Below, in pieces: positions 1 to 9,262 of a stretch of DNA of 64,000 nucleotides; position 1 is the first letter of the stretch; each line of letters begins with the position of its first letter. The stretch is from Paracoccus tegillarcae (GTDB lineage: Bacteria > Pseudomonadota > Alphaproteobacteria > Rhodobacterales > Rhodobacteraceae), in assembly GCF_002847305.1 (NCBI RefSeq), contig NZ_CP025408.1:2315001-2379000 (forward strand), given 5' to 3'. The notes beneath the pieces are model-generated. The model searched no databases and was not told where the DNA came from. It worked only from the letters and a program-made list of their open reading frames with translations. Made by a program: the position numbers and the translations under genes.

Positions 1-227
1 TCGATCATCTCGGCGGCTGCGCGCAGTTCTGCTGCCTCTTGCTGGCTCAGGCCGCGGCGACGCGCCAGAACCTGATCGATACGGCGCATCTCGATCTTGG
101 CATACCGATCATCAGCGCGTGCCACACGAACCAGCAGCGCCGCCAAGGCCATTTCGGCGTCATTGGCATCGATATCGCCCGGTGCGGGCTCGTCGGCGAA
201 AAGCCGTGTCAGCAGACTGCGGAACAT
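1..227 (-). CDS. TerB-like (tellurite resistance TerB family) protein, 3' end outside window
   Basis: Reading leftward from the ATG at 227 gives MFRSLLTRLFADEPAP, then an acidic and Ala/Leu/Arg-rich helical stretch with ADDRYAKIEMRRIDQVLA, a pattern typical of the TerB-like all-helical domain (an acidic D-x-Y/E motif at the end of the first helix pair). At least 75 residues are visible and the frame is still open at base 1. No other ATG lies in frame upstream. The family is small (about 140-150 residues) and cytoplasmic, with no firm biochemical role outside ter operons, and no ter genes lie nearby. The family call comes from pattern recall only. Confidence 0.6.
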   Translation of the reverse strand, partial: MFRSLLTRLFADEPAPGDIDANDAEMALAALLVRVARADDRYAKIEMRRIDQVLARRRGLSQQEAAELRAAAEMI

Positions 228-265
228 AGCGGGATCATACCATTTCCTATATCTGAGACAAGCAG

Positions 266-565
266 TTATCGCGGCTCATCATAGCCTTCAACGATCGCCA
301 GATCGCCGGTGCATACAGGAAGTCGCAGGGCCAGTGCGGCCTGATATTCGGCGCTGTGATAACAGTCTTGCGCGGCTTGATAGCTGGGAAACTCGACGAC
401 CACGCTGCGCGAACGGGCCTCGCCCTCGGTCACCTGTTGCGGGCCGCCGCGAACGAGGAAACGTCCTTCATGTTTCTCGAAGGCCACGGCATTGGCCTGA
501 CGATAGGCCTCGTAGGCATCGGCATTGTCGATCGTCATATGTGCGATCCAGTAGCCTTTGGTCAT
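266..565 (-). CDS. DUF1330 family protein
   Basis: A 99-residue protein starting MTKGYWIAHMTIDNADAYEAY and containing the DUF1330 hallmark of a small ferredoxin-like dimeric alpha/beta barrel (GYWIAHM, then RGG and VVVEFPSYQAAQDCYHS). A strong ribosome binding site (AGGAGGTAAG) lies 4 bases before the ATG. The ATG overlaps the stop of the upstream PhzF-like gene as ATGA, so the two genes are translationally coupled. The biochemical role of DUF1330 is unknown; members are thought to bind small molecules. Family identification is confident, function is not. Confidence 0.85.
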   Translation of the reverse strand: MTKGYWIAHMTIDNADAYEAYRQANAVAFEKHEGRFLVRGGPQQVTEGEARSRSVVVEFPSYQAAQDCYHSAEYQAALALRLPVCTGDLAIVEGYDEPR

Positions 566-1437
566 TTGCTTACCTCCTCTGGAATGGCGATCCGCCCCTC
601 TGCAATCGGCACCGCCGTGCCACTGATGCGAATCTCGGTCAGGGCACCGCCGCTGGTCACCGCGGTCAGGCCGATCTGTGATGGACGGCCCATCTCGATG
701 CCTTGCCGCAGCGCGATTGTGTTTTCGCCCTCGACCAACTCGCCCGCGGCCAGCAACTGCGCCGCCAGCAATGCGCTGGCAGAGCCTGTGGCCGGGTCTT
801 CGGGAATGCCCGCCGATGGCGATAACATCCGCGCACGATAGCCATCCGTGTCGCGCGTATACAGATAGGCGCTGTCGACCTGCGCTGCCTCCATCAACCG
901 CGACCAATGCGGCTCGATCGGGCGGGCCCGCGCCAGATCATCCAGCGAGGCCAGCGGCAGATACAGAAAGGCCGGCCCGCCCTGCCAAATGCCGACGCTG
1001 TGGTTGTCGAACCCAAGCGCGGCAACGGGCAGATCCAGCGCGCCGGCGATCAGGTCGGGCTCGGCATGTCCCGGATGCGCGACCGGCAGCTTGGGCGCGA
1101 CGAACTGGGCAACGCCGCCCTTAATGGTGACGGGAACAAGTCCGGCCTCTTCCTCCAGCATGATCTGCATGTCCCTGCCCGATGCCAGATGCAGGGCGCA
1201 GCCGATTGTGGGATGACCGGCAAAGGGGATCTCGGCGGTTGGGAAAAAGATGCGGACCCGCGCGGTATGGGCCGGATCGCGTGGCGGCATGACAAAGATC
1301 GTCTCGGACAGGTTGAACTGGCGCGCGATGGTTTGCATCTGCGCGGTGCTCAGCGCGCCGGCATCCATCACGATCGCCAGCGGATTGCCGGTAAAGGGCC
1401 GGTCCGTGAAGACGTCGCAGATGTAAAAGTCCAGCAT
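562..1437 (-). CDS. PhzF family isomerase/epimerase-like protein
   Basis: A 291-residue protein (usual family length about 260-300) with the diaminopimelate-epimerase-like double fold of PhzF. Visible motifs are FTGNPLAIV near residue 15, the catalytic glutamate in FNLSETIFV (Glu45, the same position as recalled for Pseudomonas PhzF), AGHPTIG around residue 70, and EDPATGSA in the C-terminal half. The start was placed at MLDFYICDVF because the family begins exactly so. An earlier in-frame ATG at 1494 would add 19 unrelated residues. No phenazine genes are nearby, so the substrate is unknown and the phenazine label should not be taken literally. Confidence 0.88.
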   Translation of the reverse strand: MLDFYICDVFTDRPFTGNPLAIVMDAGALSTAQMQTIARQFNLSETIFVMPPRDPAHTARVRIFFPTAEIPFAGHPTIGCALHLASGRDMQIMLEEEAGLVPVTIKGGVAQFVAPKLPVAHPGHAEPDLIAGALDLPVAALGFDNHSVGIWQGGPAFLYLPLASLDDLARARPIEPHWSRLMEAAQVDSAYLYTRDTDGYRARMLSPSAGIPEDPATGSASALLAAQLLAAGELVEGENTIALRQGIEMGRPSQIGLTAVTSGGALTEIRISGTAVPIAEGRIAIPEEVSK

Positions 1438-1523
1438 CGTTTCAGGTCCTGGCAACAGCGGCGACCATAATGCTGATCGCCGCCATTTGCACAAGGTGCA
1501 GCCATGCCTGGCGGTTGTCGCGC

Positions 1524-2429
1524 CTAGTATTTCTGCGGGACATAAAGGTCGCGTGGCAGCACATCGCGTTCGTAGTCGGGATTGAACACCCGGTTCGGCA
1601 ACTCGATTTCCTCATGCGGAACCTCGGTATAGGGCATCAGCCCGAGCAGGTGGTTCATACAGTTCAGCCGGGCGCGTTTCTTGTCATTGCCAGGCACGAT
1701 ATACCACGGCGCCTCGGGGATGTTGGTGCGTTCGAACATCTCTTCCTTGGCCTTGGTATAGCTTTCCCATCTGACGCGACTTTGCAGGTCCATCGGTGAC
1801 AGCTTCCACTGCTTCAGCGGATCGTGGATGCGGATAAGAAATCGCATCTGCTGTTCCTCATCCGTGACCGAGAACCAGTATTTCACCAGCCGGATACCCG
1901 ACCGCACCAGCATCCGTTCGAATTCGGGAACGTCCTGAAAGAACTGCTCGACCTGATCCTCGGTGGCAAATCCCATCACCCGTTCGACGCCGGCGCGGTT
2001 ATACCAGCTGCGGTCGAACAGCACGATTTCACCGCCTGCGGGCAGATGCGGCACATAGCGCTGGAAATACCACTGCGTTTTTTCCCGGTCCGAGGGCGCG
2101 GGCAGGGCGACGACGCGCGCGACACGCGGGTTCAGGCGCTGCGTGATCCGCTTGATCGCGCCACCCTTGCCGGCGGAATCGCGGCCCTCGAACAGAACGA
2201 CGATCTTCTCGCCGTAATGGCTGGCCCAGTCCTGCAGCTTGATCAGTTCTGATTGCAGGCGCAGAAGTTCCTGAAAATACACCCGGCGATCCATCTGTTC
2301 GGGATGGTTTTCGCGGTAGATGCGCTTGATCTCGGTCGAGAGGACGGCGTCCTCCAGTTCGAGCTCGAAATCCTCGTCCAGGGTGTCCTGCAGCTCGGCG
2401 TCAAGCCAGTCCTTGGGTTCATCCTTCAT
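1524..2429 (-). CDS. ppk2: Polyphosphate kinase 2 (PPK2)
   Basis: A 301-residue cytoplasmic kinase that transfers phosphate between polyphosphate and nucleotides. The P-loop GRDSAGKGG is at residues 82-90. The lid/Walker-B region FDRSWYNRAGVERV is at 138-151, followed by KYWFSV and the C-terminal PWYIVPGNDKKRARLN. These are the signature elements of PPK2 and the length matches a single-domain class I enzyme. The N-terminal 25 residues are strongly acidic. AAGGA lies 9-14 bases before the ATG. The gene stands alone between the PhzF pair and a secreted-protein gene. Whether it prefers GDP or ADP cannot be read from the sequence. Confidence 0.93.
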   Translation of the reverse strand: MKDEPKDWLDAELQDTLDEDFELELEDAVLSTEIKRIYRENHPEQMDRRVYFQELLRLQSELIKLQDWASHYGEKIVVLFEGRDSAGKGGAIKRITQRLNPRVARVVALPAPSDREKTQWYFQRYVPHLPAGGEIVLFDRSWYNRAGVERVMGFATEDQVEQFFQDVPEFERMLVRSGIRLVKYWFSVTDEEQQMRFLIRIHDPLKQWKLSPMDLQSRVRWESYTKAKEEMFERTNIPEAPWYIVPGNDKKRARLNCMNHLLGLMPYTEVPHEEIELPNRVFNPDYERDVLPRDLYVPQKY

Positions 2430-2550
2430 TCCTTCGGTCCTTTACTGTTTGGCACCATGTAAACGCGGATGATGACGATTTTATGCCGCGAGGGGTTACA
2501 TCATTTGTAGAATATGCACATATAAGTTGTGCGCGGCAGAGTTGTCTCTG

Positions 2551-3018
2551 TCAGCGGTTGAAGCGTGCCGCGCAAGACCGCGTAACCCCCAGGACAAATC
2601 CTCCGCCGCGCACACCGTCAACCGTACCGCACCATTGCCCGTCTGTGGTGAACAGGCTTCTGGTGCCCTTGGCTGGGCGATAGGCGATGCGCCGGCCGTT
2701 CACGTCGAACAGGTTCAAAACCCCGCCCGCATTGCGTGAATAAAACCCCATCACCCCGCCATCGCCGGTGATGATCAGCCGTTCCGAATTCGCCGGGTTC
2801 GAGGGACGGTTCTCATAGGCGCTGCTGGAATTGGCGCTGTTGGCCGCGCTGTTCCACGCCGAATTGGGCGAGTTCGACATGCGCGAGGGCTTGTTCGCCG
2901 GATGCGCGGGGCCAAGATCGAAGGGGATCTGGGATTGCTCGATGACGATCAAGGGCGCATCGGCGTGGGCCGGTATGGCCAGCAGGGCCGAGGCAATGGC
3001 TGCGAGGGCAAGGCGCAT
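2551..3018 (-). CDS. Secreted hypothetical protein with Asn/Ser-rich segment
   Basis: A 155-residue protein with a clear signal peptide (MRLALAAIASALLAIPAHA, cleavage expected after AHA). A low-complexity Asn/Ser/Pro segment follows at about residues 42-79. The C-terminal half (about 80-155) is ordered-looking, Gly-rich and beta-prone (LIITGDGGVMGFYSRNAGG, a Cys at WCGTVDG and one in SCAARFNR that could pair in the periplasm). An alternative ATG at 3033 adds five residues before the signal peptide. I do not recognise a family. It is probably periplasmic and has no operon partner. Confidence 0.65.
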   Translation of the reverse strand: MRLALAAIASALLAIPAHADAPLIVIEQSQIPFDLGPAHPANKPSRMSNSPNSAWNSAANSANSSSAYENRPSNPANSERLIITGDGGVMGFYSRNAGGVLNLFDVNGRRIAYRPAKGTRSLFTTDGQWCGTVDGVRGGGFVLGVTRSCAARFNR

Positions 3019-3500
3019 GAAATCTGTGTCCACTCGTTATCGTTTGGACTGATTGTGCCTTGTGTGGGCTGGTTTGTGTAGGGGGAGCCGTCGGGATCGG
3101 CGAAAAGGTGATCGGGGCCGCGCAAGGTGTTGCGCGCAACACCTGCGCGCGTTGCGTGAGGCGGGGCGGAGCGTGTGTGCCGCGAGGACCAGCAAATGCT
3201 GGGTTTTGGCCTGCACAGAGTGTGCACCGCGTGGGCACAGGGCGTACACAACCTGTACACAGCTTGCGGGCTGTGGGTTGGGGAACGGTTAACGGACGGG
3301 GGATGGGCGTCGTCGTTTGGTGAGCGGTCTGAGGCTGCGGGATCACGACCATATGTTGGCTTATGGTGCTGTGATGGTCTGGTCCGATTAGCGCGGTTGG
3401 TCAGCAGAACAGAGGGCAGCGCCCGACCGAGGTGGGGGCAAAGCCCCGCCTGTGGGGCGGGCGGGGGCTGCCCGGTGGTGCCCACGGGGCGAAGCTGCCG
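3019..3500. other. Intergenic region with a perfect 20-base palindrome and short repeats
   Basis: About 480 bases without a convincing gene. Several short open frames exist on both strands but have erratic composition and no recognisable protein. The stretch holds a perfect 20-base palindrome at 3125-3144 (AGGTGTTGCG and its complement). Two copies of GTACAC lie 11 bases apart at 3244 and 3255. A GC-rich self-complementary patch sits around 3430-3490, just past the end of the gene at 3501 and possibly acting as its terminator. Part of the region must carry the promoter of the leftward gene at 3018. Confidence 0.5.
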
Positions 3501-4259
3501 CTAGTGCCGCTCTGCCAACTGGCGGTCTTTGATATCGGACTGCCGTTGCCAAAGATGGAAGAAAATACCTTGTATTCCGAAGTTCGCCCCTCGTTGAACA
3601 AATAGCCTGAGATCTGTGGTTGGATGAAAGATTTGCGCAGCGTATTCTTCGTAGAATTGTTGTAGTTTGCTTAGTGTTTTCTTGTCTAGGTCGTCCATGG
3701 AGCGCGGAGAGTGCCAATTGTGTGCCAGAGCATTTCTGATATCGTTATATCGCCTGATATGCTCGCTCTCAGTTCGCGTTATCAGGCCTAGCGAGAACGC
3801 TAGGTTTGCCAACTGAGTTAATGAGCGTTCTTTAACAAGTTGATCGGTTGCTTTGTGATCTACCAAGAATGAAGTGATTAGCCGCCTGAGAACCTCTTCC
3901 AAACCAGAAGCAAGGACAATGGCACTTCCTCTAAGGCTTAGGCTGGCATTTTCAAGATTGGCCGAGTCTAAAAAGCTCTGAAATTCTTCGGTATACCAAG
4001 CCGGTATCTCAATATTGTGCGTATTTTGCTGCTGCAAATTTGAAGAGTAAGGTTTGATTAGCCCGAATTCACCTGCCACGCCACGTTGAAAAAGGTCGCG
4101 GCCGTGTTGCGCAGTGTCATCAGGTGAGGCGGTAAAAGGTAATTCTTGCTTCGTTGATGAGAGCTTTACCCAACAATCAAAAGACGTTTGCTCGGAGTTA
4201 TTCCAACACAAATCGCGAACCGTCTCGATTCGAAAATCAGGGTGGATCGGCGTTTTCAA
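3501..4259 (-). CDS. MltR-like domain hypothetical protein, AT-rich, likely acquired
   Basis: 252 residues. The centre (about 95-185) reads as a helical domain, [20 protein letters not shown], then [14 protein letters not shown] and [11 protein letters not shown]. This resembles the MltR-like family, in which a helical bundle ends in an IRN-x-x-AH motif. The flanks match nothing I recognise. The first codon is TTG at 4259, overlapping the pyrG stop as TTGA, and no ATG occurs for over 100 codons, so the start is uncertain. Base use is strikingly poorer in G+C than its neighbours (hand counts of 28 and 26 G/C in the 60-base lines at 3841 and 4021). Real MltR represses mannitol genes, but no mannitol genes are here. 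Confidence 0.6.
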   Translation of the reverse strand: MKTPIHPDFRIETVRDLCWNNSEQTSFDCWVKLSSTKQELPFTASPDDTAQHGRDLFQRGVAGEFGLIKPYSSNLQQQNTHNIEIPAWYTEEFQSFLDSANLENASLSLRGSAIVLASGLEEVLRRLITSFLVDHKATDQLVKERSLTQLANLAFSLGLITRTESEHIRRYNDIRNALAHNWHSPRSMDDLDKKTLSKLQQFYEEYAAQIFHPTTDLRLFVQRGANFGIQGIFFHLWQRQSDIKDRQLAERH

Positions 4260-5899
4260 ACCAACCGCGCCCCCTCCTTAGCCGCCTCCACAAACCCCGC
4301 AAACAGCGGCGCTGGCGCGAACGGTTTCGACTTCAATTCCGGATGCGACTGGACGCCGATGAACCAGGGGTGGTCGGGATATTCGATCACTTCGGGCAGT
4401 TTGCCATCGGGCGACATGCCGGAAAAGCGCAGGCCGGCATCCTCTAGCTGGTCGCGGTATTTCGCGTCGACCTCGTAGCGGTGGCGGTGGCGGTCTTCCA
4501 TTTCCAGCGCGCCGTCATAGATTTCGGAAATCTTCGAGCCGGGTTCCAGGACCGCCGTATAGGCGCCAAGCCGCATGGTGCCGCCCTTGTCGTCGCCGAG
4601 CTTGCGGTTGACGGTGTAATTGCCCTGCACCCATTCCTTCAGGTGATAGACAACGGGGGTAAAGCGGGTCTTGCCGGCCTCGTGGTCGAATTCTTCGCTG
4701 CCGGCATCAGGCATATCGGCCAGGTTGCGGGCGGCCTCGATCACGGCCATCTGCATGCCCAGGCAGATGCCCAGATAGGGGACCTGCTTTTCGCGCGCGT
4801 ATCGGGCGGCGGCGACCATGCCTTCGGTGCCGCGTTCGCCGAAACCGCCGGGCACGATGATGCCGTGATAGCCGTCCAGCAGATGCGCGCCTTCGCCCTC
4901 CAGCTTTTCGCTGTCGACCCAATCGGCCTTGACCCGGACCCGGTTGGCCATGCCGCCATGGGTCAGCGCCTCGGCGATGGATTTATAGGCGTCCTCAAGC
5001 TGGGTGTATTTGCCGACGATGGCGATTTTCACCTCGCCCTCGGCATTTTGCAGCCGGTCCATCACATCGTCCCAACGCGACATATCGGGGCGCGGGGCCG
5101 GGCTGATGCCGAACGCATCCAGCACCGCCTGATCCAGCCCGGCGCTGTGATAGGCCAGCGGGGCGGCGTAGATGGATTTCAGATCATAGGCCGGGATCAC
5201 ATGATCGGGGCGCACATTGCAGAACAGCGCGATCTTGGCGCGTTCCTTTTCCGGGATCGGATGTTCGGAACGGCAGACCAGCACGTCAGGGGCAAGGCCG
5301 ATGGACTGCAATTCCTTGACGCTGTGCTGGGTGGGTTTGGTTTTCAGCTCTCCGCTGGCGGCCAGATAGGGCAGCAGCGTCAGGTGCATCAGGATGCACT
5401 GGCCGCGCGGGCGCTCATGGATGAACTGGCGGATCGCTTCGAAAAAGGGCAGGCCCTCGATATCGCCGACCGTGCCGCCGATCTCGCACAGCATGAAATC
5501 GACCTCGTCATCGCCGATGGTCAGGAAATCCTTGATCTCATTGGTGACGTGCGGGATCACCTGGATCGTCTTGCCCAGATATTCGCCGCGCCGTTCCTTT
5601 TCCAGCACGTTGGAATAGATCCGGCCCGAGGAAATCGAATCGGTCTTGCGGGCATGAACGCCGGTAAAGCGCTCGTAATGGCCCAGATCCAGATCGGTTT
5701 CCGCGCCGTCATCGGTCACGAAGACCTCGCCATGTTCAAAGGGCGACATCGTGCCGGGGTCGACGTTCAGATAGGGGTCCAGCTTGCGCAAACGCACCGT
5801 AAAGCCGCGCGCCTGCAGCAGCGCGCCAAGCGCCGCGGATGCCAGCCCCTTGCCAAGGGACGAAACAACCCCGCCGGTGATAAAGATGTAACGCGCCAT
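4256..5899 (-). CDS. pyrG: CTP synthase
   Basis: A 547-residue enzyme that aminates UTP to CTP using glutamine and ATP. The synthetase domain (1-270) begins [18 protein letters not shown] with its P-loop and contains the [12 protein letters not shown] metal/feedback region near 138-149. The glutaminase domain (about 290-540) carries the nucleophile in LGICLGMQ (Cys379) and the PEL motif of the triad in [10 protein letters not shown] near the end. Length and both domains are standard. It lies downstream of secG on the same strand, a common alphaproteobacterial arrangement. Confidence 0.98.
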   Translation of the reverse strand: MARYIFITGGVVSSLGKGLASAALGALLQARGFTVRLRKLDPYLNVDPGTMSPFEHGEVFVTDDGAETDLDLGHYERFTGVHARKTDSISSGRIYSNVLEKERRGEYLGKTIQVIPHVTNEIKDFLTIGDDEVDFMLCEIGGTVGDIEGLPFFEAIRQFIHERPRGQCILMHLTLLPYLAASGELKTKPTQHSVKELQSIGLAPDVLVCRSEHPIPEKERAKIALFCNVRPDHVIPAYDLKSIYAAPLAYHSAGLDQAVLDAFGISPAPRPDMSRWDDVMDRLQNAEGEVKIAIVGKYTQLEDAYKSIAEALTHGGMANRVRVKADWVDSEKLEGEGAHLLDGYHGIIVPGGFGERGTEGMVAAARYAREKQVPYLGICLGMQMAVIEAARNLADMPDAGSEEFDHEAGKTRFTPVVYHLKEWVQGNYTVNRKLGDDKGGTMRLGAYTAVLEPGSKISEIYDGALEMEDRHRHRYEVDAKYRDQLEDAGLRFSGMSPDGKLPEVIEYPDHPWFIGVQSHPELKSKPFAPAPLFAGFVEAAKEGARLV

Positions 5900-6015
5900 T
5901 TGGCCCCCGTGATGTCGTCAATTCTTGTCGAACGCAGGCCGTCCAGCGACCTGCATCACGGGGTTCAAGACATAAGGCAATCGTCCCGTGGCCGCAACGG
6001 ACCGCAAGCAGATGT

Positions 6016-6034
6016 GGGGCGTTTTTTACGCCCC
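6016..6034 (-). terminator. Hairpin downstream of secG
   Basis: A 7-base stem (GGGGCGT / ACGCCCC) with a 5-base loop starts 17 bases past the secG stop on the leftward strand. There is no strong U-run after it, so it may only partly terminate, and read-through into pyrG is possible. Confidence 0.4.
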
Positions 6035-6050
6035 GCAATCTATGGTGTGA

Positions 6051-6575
6051 TCAGTTGGTCGCAGGTTGCGCAGGTTCGGCCGGTGTTTCTGCCGCAGGCG
6101 GTGTCACGGCGTCAGCAGCCGGTGCTGCGGCCTCTGGCGCGGTTGTCTCTGGCGCGGTTGTGGCCGGTGCCGTCTCGGCCGGTGCGCTGGCAGGCGCTTG
6201 CGGCGAGGGCGGGGTCACAGGCTGGCCGCTGGTCGTCGGCGGGGGCGTATACGTGCCCAGGTTGGGCAGGTTCGAGGCCGGTGCCTCTTCCTGGCTTTGC
6301 GCCTGGCCGCCCAGCTGATCGATGATCGAGCCGGTCGAGGCTTCGCGCGCTGCAATCACAGTCAATGCGATCGAGGTCACGAACAGCGCGATGCCGAAAA
6401 CCCAGGTCAGCCGGGTAAAGACGTTTGCCGCCTGCCGGCCGCTCATGACGCCACCACCGCCGCCGCCACCACTGCCGCCCATGCCAAGGCCACCGCCTTC
6501 GGAACGTTGCAGCAACACCACCCCGGTCAGAAGCAGGGCGAGAATCAGATGGATCGTCAGCACGACGTTTTGCAC
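6051..6575 (-). CDS. secG: Preprotein translocase subunit SecG with long Pro/Ala tail
   Basis: 174 residues. Membrane segment 1 at 4-22, the Gly-rich cytoplasmic loop at 27-43 (EGGGLGMGG and a poly-Gly run), and membrane segment 2 at 52-74 are classic SecG, a non-essential partner of SecYE. The start is GTG at 6575 with AGGAAAGG nine bases upstream; longer versions from 6752 run into non-conserved sequence. Unusual is an extra C-terminal tail of about 80 residues (95-174) made almost only of Pro, Ala, Thr and Glu. SecG is normally 75-130 residues, so the tail is a lineage-type extension of unknown use. Confidence 0.93.
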   Translation of the reverse strand: MQNVVLTIHLILALLLTGVVLLQRSEGGGLGMGGSGGGGGGGVMSGRQAANVFTRLTWVFGIALFVTSIALTVIAAREASTGSIIDQLGGQAQSQEEAPASNLPNLGTYTPPPTTSGQPVTPPSPQAPASAPAETAPATTAPETTAPEAAAPAADAVTPPAAETPAEPAQPATN

Positions 6576-6847
6576 GGGGCGGGCCTTTCCTTTGCGGACG
6601 CGCCTATCTAGGCGCAGCATGGCTGGATGGCAAGTGTCGCATGGTCCACAAATCCCGCGTTTTACACCGCGTCTGTTCAAATGGGGTTGTTTGGTTTGGC
6701 GGGCAAGCGAGCAGGCTGGCGGCTGGTTGCGTCGCGCAGGACAGCAGGCCACCGCGCCGCTCTGCGAGACAGCCGCTCATGCCGTGCATGGGCGATGCTG
6801 CGTTGCGGACCGTTGCGGCGACCTGCGGCGGCGGGTAAGTGCGGCTG

Positions 6848-8275
6848 ATGCGTGGGGTGATGATACAGGGCACGGGCTCGAATGTCGGCAAGTCGCTGCT
6901 GGTCGCGGGGCTTTGCCGGGCCGCGCGTTTGCGCGGGCTGAAGGTCGCGCCGTTCAAGCCGCAGAACATGTCGAACAATGCCGCCGTTACTGTCGATGGG
7001 GGTGAGATCGGTCGCGCGCAGGCGTTGCAGGCGCGCGCCTGCGGGCTGGAGCCGATCAACGACATGAACCCGGTGCTGCTGAAGCCCGAAACCGATACCG
7101 GCGCGCAGGTCGTGGTTCAGGGGCGCGCCATCGCACGGGCCGAGGCTGCCGATTACGGCGCGTTGAAGCCACGCTTGATGGGGGCGGTGATGGACAGCTT
7201 CCAGCGGCTGAGCGCCGGCCATGATCTGGTGATCGTCGAGGGCGCCGGCAGCCCGGCAGAGATCAACCTGCGCCCGCGTGACATCGCCAATATGGGCTTT
7301 GCGCGGGCTGCGGGGGTGCCGGTGGTGCTGGCGGGCGATATCGACCGTGGCGGTGTGATCGCGCAGATCGTCGGCACGCAGGCGGTGATCGACCCACAGG
7401 ATGCTGCGATGATCCGGGGCTTTCTGATCAACAAGTTCCGGGGCGATCCGCGGCTCTTTGATGATGGCTATCAGTTCATTCAGGATCGCACCGGCTGGCC
7501 GGGCTTTGGGGTGCTGCCGTGGTTCGGCGCTGCCACGCGGTTGCCGGCGGAAGACGCGGTCGATTTGCGTGCCTCGTGCGGCTCTGGTCTGCATGTCGTT
7601 TGTCTGACCCTGTCGCGGATCGCGAATTTCGATGACCTCGATCCGCTCGCGGCAGAACCCGGTGTGCGATTGACCATGCTGGGGCCCGGGCAGGCGCTGC
7701 CCGGCGATGCCGATCTGGTGGTGATCCCCGGCACCAAATCCACGCGCGGCGATCTGGATTTTCTGCGCGCGCAGGGTTGGGACATCGACCTTGCCGCCCA
7801 TATTCGGCGCGGCGGGCATGTGCTGGGTCTCTGCGGCGGCTATCAGATGCTTGGCCGCGTGATCCGCGATCCTCTGGGGGCCGATGGCGCACCGGGCGAG
7901 ACCGAGGGGCTGGGTCTGTTGGACGTGGAGACTGAAATGGCGACGGATAAACGCCTGACCCGCATCACCGGCACGGCCCTGGGCCAGACCATCAGCGGCT
8001 ACGAGATCCACATGGGCCGCACCGAAGGGCCCGATTGCGCGCGGCCCTTTGCCCATATCCCGGACCCCGACGGCGCGATCAGCCGGGATGGTCGGGTGAC
8101 GGGCACATATCTGCACGGGCTTTTCGCCGATGACAGCCTTCGCGCGGCCTTCCTTGGCCGGCTCGGCGCGGCCTCACAGCCGGGCTATGAGGCGGGGGTC
8201 GATGACACGCTGGACGCCCTTGCCGAGCATATGGAACGGCATCTGGACGTGCCGGCGATCCTTGGGCTTGGCTGA
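6848..8275 (+). CDS. cobQ: Cobyric acid synthase
   Basis: A 475-residue amidotransferase that amidates adenosylcobyrinic acid a,c-diamide at four positions in B12 synthesis. The N-terminal dethiobiotin-synthetase-like domain begins [16 protein letters not shown] (P-loop), followed by KPQNMSNNA and AGDIDRGGV. The class I glutaminase-like domain starts near 250 and holds the nucleophile in [10 protein letters not shown] and the H in GTYLHGLF. Alternative GTG start at 6839 adds three residues. The known family start aligns with ATG 6848. It converges on cobC, another B12 gene, with only 24 bases between the stops. No B12 riboswitch is evident upstream. Confidence 0.96.
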   Translation: MRGVMIQGTGSNVGKSLLVAGLCRAARLRGLKVAPFKPQNMSNNAAVTVDGGEIGRAQALQARACGLEPINDMNPVLLKPETDTGAQVVVQGRAIARAEAADYGALKPRLMGAVMDSFQRLSAGHDLVIVEGAGSPAEINLRPRDIANMGFARAAGVPVVLAGDIDRGGVIAQIVGTQAVIDPQDAAMIRGFLINKFRGDPRLFDDGYQFIQDRTGWPGFGVLPWFGAATRLPAEDAVDLRASCGSGLHVVCLTLSRIANFDDLDPLAAEPGVRLTMLGPGQALPGDADLVVIPGTKSTRGDLDFLRAQGWDIDLAAHIRRGGHVLGLCGGYQMLGRVIRDPLGADGAPGETEGLGLLDVETEMATDKRLTRITGTALGQTISGYEIHMGRTEGPDCARPFAHIPDPDGAISRDGRVTGTYLHGLFADDSLRAAFLGRLGAASQPGYEAGVDDTLDALAEHMERHLDVPAILGLG

Positions 8276-8299
8276 GGACAGGCCCCGGCGAAGCCAGGG

Positions 8300-9262
8300 T
8301 CAGCCGTTCATGGCGGTCATCACCCGGTCCCATTCGGCGTGACTGCCCGGTATGCCCATCCGCAGCCAGCCGGATGAATAGGGGAAACGCCGCGTCCAGA
8401 TCTGGGCGCGTGCCAGATGATCCTGCGTGGCTTGGGCGTCGCCTGTCTCATAGAGGCGGAACAGATGTGTGCCGCCCACGGTCTGCCAGCCACGCCGCAG
8501 CGCCAGCCGGTCCAGCCGCAGACTGGCCTCGGACAGATAGACCACCGCGTCATCGGCCCATGCGAGGTCCGCCATGGCGCGGGTGCCGATCGCCAGCGCC
8601 GGTCCATTGACGGACCACGGCCCCGCGGACTGTGCCAGACTTGCCAGCAGCGGGGGTTGACCAATCGCAAACCCCAGTCGCAACCCGGCCAGCCCCCAGA
8701 ACTTGCCGAAACTGCGCAGGATCGTCACGTTCTCGGGCGCAGCGCTGGCCAGCGACAGGTCGGGCCGGGGATCGGCAAAGCTTTCGTCGATGATCAGGTG
8801 ACCGACGCGGCCCGCCAGATCAGCCAGAACATCAGGCGCCCATTCACGTCCGTCCGGATTGTTGGGGTTCACGACTACCGCCAGATCGGCGCCCTCCATG
8901 GCATCCAGTGTGGCGGCATCGCGGACCTGCCACCCGGCATCGCGCAGGCTGGCGGCGTGTTCGTTATAGCTGGGCGTCAGCACTGCGGCACTTCCGGCAG
9001 GCAGCGCCCGTGGCAACAGTTGTATCGCCGCCGAGGCCCCGGCCAGAGGCAGCACCCGTTCAGGCGCACAGCCGAACCACCCGGCGGCGGCATCGATCAG
9101 GCCGACCCGGGCCGATTCGGTGGGCAGGGCCTGCCAGACCGCCTCAGGCAATGCGCCGACCGGATAGGGGCGACGGTTGATCCCCGTCGACAGGTCAATC
9201 CACTGCCCGCCGCCAAAGCGTTCCTGCGCCCGGTCGATATCCCCGCCATGGTCGCGTTTCAT
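8300..9262 (-). CDS. cobC: L-threonine-O-3-phosphate decarboxylase (cobalamin side chain)
   Basis: A 320-residue PLP enzyme of the class I aminotransferase fold that makes (R)-1-aminopropan-2-ol phosphate for the cobalamin lower loop (called CobD in Salmonella, CobC in Pseudomonas and Rhodobacter usage). It shows HGGDIDRAQERFGG at the start, the NPNNPDG motif near residue 140, IIDESFADP near 163, and the PLP lysine in RSFGKFWGLAG. The start at 9262 is preceded by AGAGGGAAAA; 10 extra residues from 9292 look non-conserved. The neighbouring cobQ supports the role. A general histidinol-phosphate aminotransferase-like activity cannot be fully excluded. Confidence 0.9.
   Translation of the reverse strand: MKRDHGGDIDRAQERFGGGQWIDLSTGINRRPYPVGALPEAVWQALPTESARVGLIDAAAGWFGCAPERVLPLAGASAAIQLLPRALPAGSAAVLTPSYNEHAASLRDAGWQVRDAATLDAMEGADLAVVVNPNNPDGREWAPDVLADLAGRVGHLIIDESFADPRPDLSLASAAPENVTILRSFGKFWGLAGLRLGFAIGQPPLLASLAQSAGPWSVNGPALAIGTRAMADLAWADDAVVYLSEASLRLDRLALRRGWQTVGGTHLFRLYETGDAQATQDHLARAQIWTRRFPYSSGWLRMGIPGSHAEWDRVMTAMNG

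Noticed and set aside
562..1437. A phenazine biosynthesis role for the PhzF-like gene
   Set aside because: No other phz gene is present and PhzF-like proteins are widespread in bacteria that make no phenazine.
3053..3500. Small rightward and leftward frames in the gap beside the secreted-protein gene
   Set aside because: They overlap each other on both strands, have Arg/Cys/Trp-rich unusual composition and no conserved pattern.
4481..6325. A long open frame opposite pyrG and secG
   Set aside because: It crosses two confident genes and the gap between them on the opposite strand with no recognisable domain.
6576..6847. Possible cobalamin riboswitch before cobQ
   Set aside because: The region has GC-rich pairing and a GGCCACCG-like patch but I cannot find the B12 box or the conserved GGGAA/GCCACTG elements in the right order.
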